Shown: one piece after another, positions 63,458 through 64,000 of the stretch
How the letters are laid out: each line of letters opens with the position of its first letter
Position numbering within the stretch: position 1 is the first letter of the stretch
NCBI GenBank assembly: GCA_900467685.1
Contig: UBQX01000010.1
Location: 124,001 to 188,000, forward strand
Origin: Hyphomicrobiales bacterium
Lineage (GTDB): Bacteria; Pseudomonadota; Alphaproteobacteria; Rhizobiales; Rhizobiaceae
DNA: 64,000 nt
Reading direction: 5' to 3'
The notes under the pieces: generated by a model
The model's input: only the letters and a program-made list of their open reading frames with translations
The model's database searches: none
What the model was told of the DNA's origin: nothing
Position numbers and translations under genes: made by a program

Positions 63458-63481
63458 AAGCGGGTTCTTCGGAGCCCGCTT
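63458..63481 (+). terminator. Possible terminator after emrB
   Basis: AAGCGGG (63458-63464) and CCCGCTT (63475-63481) form a seven-pair stem around ten bases. The T-run is short. It lies between the convergent emrB and xseB stops and could serve either gene. Confidence 0.5.
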
Positions 63482-63502
63482 TCGCTTTGCCGAGGCCGGA
63501 AC

Positions 63503-63757
63503 TTACTGCCCGTCGAGCGGCTCGACGCCCTGCGGTTTGCCGGCGCGGTCGAGGCGAATCTTCTCGATGCGGGCTTCGGCTGCCGAAAGCAGCGTCTCGC
63601 AATGCTTCTTCAGCGCTTCGCCGCGCTCGTAGATGGCAATCGACTGGTCCAGCGCCACGTCGCCGCGCTCCAGCCGCGATACGATGCTCTCAAGCTCGGC
63701 GACTGCCTGTTCAAACGAAAGGCCCTTGATGTCGGCCGGTTTTGCGGTGTCCGTCAT
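63503..63757 (-). CDS. xseB: Exodeoxyribonuclease VII small subunit
   Basis: XseB is the small partner of XseA in the single-strand DNA exonuclease VII. The 84-residue protein has the family core [37 protein letters not shown]. The start is ATG 63757 because AAAGGA is five bases upstream; ATG 63763, which would overlap the previous stop as ATGA, is next to the ribosome-binding site and is rejected. It lies just after the histone-deacetylase-family gene, as in other rhizobia. Confidence 0.93.
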   Translation of the reverse strand: MTDTAKPADIKGLSFEQAVAELESIVSRLERGDVALDQSIAIYERGEALKKHCETLLSAAEARIEKIRLDRAGKPQGVEPLDGQ

Positions 63758-63759
63758 GG

Positions 63760-64000
63760 TCATCCTTTCATGAGCCTATAGATATGCGCGCCGGCCGATT
63801 CGGCCAGCCCCTGAAGGTCATAGCCGCCTTCGAGGATGCTGACGAGACGGTTTCCGGCAAAGTCCCCCGCCATGTCCATCAGCTTGCCCGTCGCCCAGTC
63901 GAAATCGTCAGCGACGAGATTGATCTGCGCCAGCGGGTCGCGGTGATGCGCGTCGAAGCCGGCGGAGATGATGATCAGGTCCGGCGAAAAATTGCGGATC
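63760..64000 (-). CDS. C-terminal end of a histone deacetylase family protein, cut by the window edge
   Basis: On the minus strand the frame is open from the window end to a TGA at 63762-63760 and gives 80 residues. It contains [17 protein letters not shown] and the ILEGGYDL motif, both diagnostic for the arginase-like histone deacetylase/acetoin-utilisation family. Bacterial members deacetylate small molecules or proteins. The start lies outside the window. xseB follows two bases downstream of its stop. Confidence 0.88.
   Translation of the reverse strand, partial: IRNFSPDLIIISAGFDAHHRDPLAQINLVADDFDWATGKLMDMAGDFAGNRLVSILEGGYDLQGLAESAGAHIYRLMKG

Noticed and set aside
1-64000. tRNA, rRNA, CRISPR array, prophage or transposase genes
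   Set aside because: I found no cloverleaf-like or CCA-ended tRNA pattern, no regular spaced repeats and no transposase or phage motifs by eye; small RNAs would need a covariance search.

Overview
The window is a chromosomal segment of a high-GC alphaproteobacterium, most likely a member of the Rhizobiales (Rhizobium/Agrobacterium group). The grounds are the split ATP synthase genes (a membrane-sector operon with both b' and b subunits), an ExoD-family gene, a DUF1217 flagellar-type protein, small rhizobial DUF families, a CTTGAC-N17-CTATGT promoter of rhizobial type, a GAAC-N7-GAAC SOS box, and several intergenic palindromic repeats of the kind scattered through rhizobial genomes. I saw no rRNA, tRNA, CRISPR array, prophage or insertion-sequence transposase. 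Gene density is high and no gene-free stretch exceeds 300 bases.

Bases 1-8000 hold a cut regulator-like gene, a LuxR-type regulator, a GT2 glycosyltransferase, the Fe-S carrier ATPase mrp, a CorA-type transporter, the potassium transporter kup and a SleB-type cell-wall hydrolase. Bases 8000-11030 are the F0 ATP synthase operon atpI-atpB-atpE-atpF'-atpF, with a clear promoter and an internal terminator after the c-subunit gene. Bases 11100-15350 carry rnhB, a radical SAM protein whose promoter region has an SOS box, a small GT2-like protein, moaB and ispE. Bases 15370-22760 carry a TPR protein, a polyprenyl diphosphate synthase gene (ispB), a DUF2007/methyltransferase pair, an S49 peptidase, an Fsr-type exporter and small proteins.

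Bases 22900-32340 lie between the two glycyl-tRNA synthetase genes (glyQ and glyS). This interval contains a VapBC toxin-antitoxin pair, lemA, a class I-like EPSP synthase with phenylalanine at the glyphosate-relevant position 101, a DUF2207 membrane protein and a Gly/Asn-rich secreted protein. The glyS gene itself has an in-frame insertion of about 100 residues at roughly 50 percent GC. Bases 32350-40760 hold a 176-base palindromic element, a DUF523 protein, a MATE exporter, purD, ubiA, a DUF6101-like protein and a large protein made of six DUF1217 repeats.

Bases 40800-46540 are a molybdenum region: a ModE-type operator, modABC, an MFS exporter and a one-domain ModE-like regulator in an overlapping operon with a FAD oxidase and a Sua5/YrdC enzyme. 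Bases 48230-51060 are an acyl-CoA dehydrogenase/enoyl-CoA hydratase operon with a triple-ACGT site. The last part, from 51087, has exoD, two RNA methyltransferase genes (rlmD/rumA-like and tlyA), a chemoreceptor with a c-type heme motif, a DUF4424 protein, dxs, a pirin, a marR-emrAB efflux operon, xseB and the end of a histone-deacetylase-family gene.

The most interesting points are the glyS insertion, the EPSP synthase variant embedded between lemA and its DUF2207 partner, the SOS box at the radical SAM gene, the heme-type chemoreceptor, and the palindromic and operator sequences listed under findings. All family names rest on motif recognition by eye; no database search was possible.
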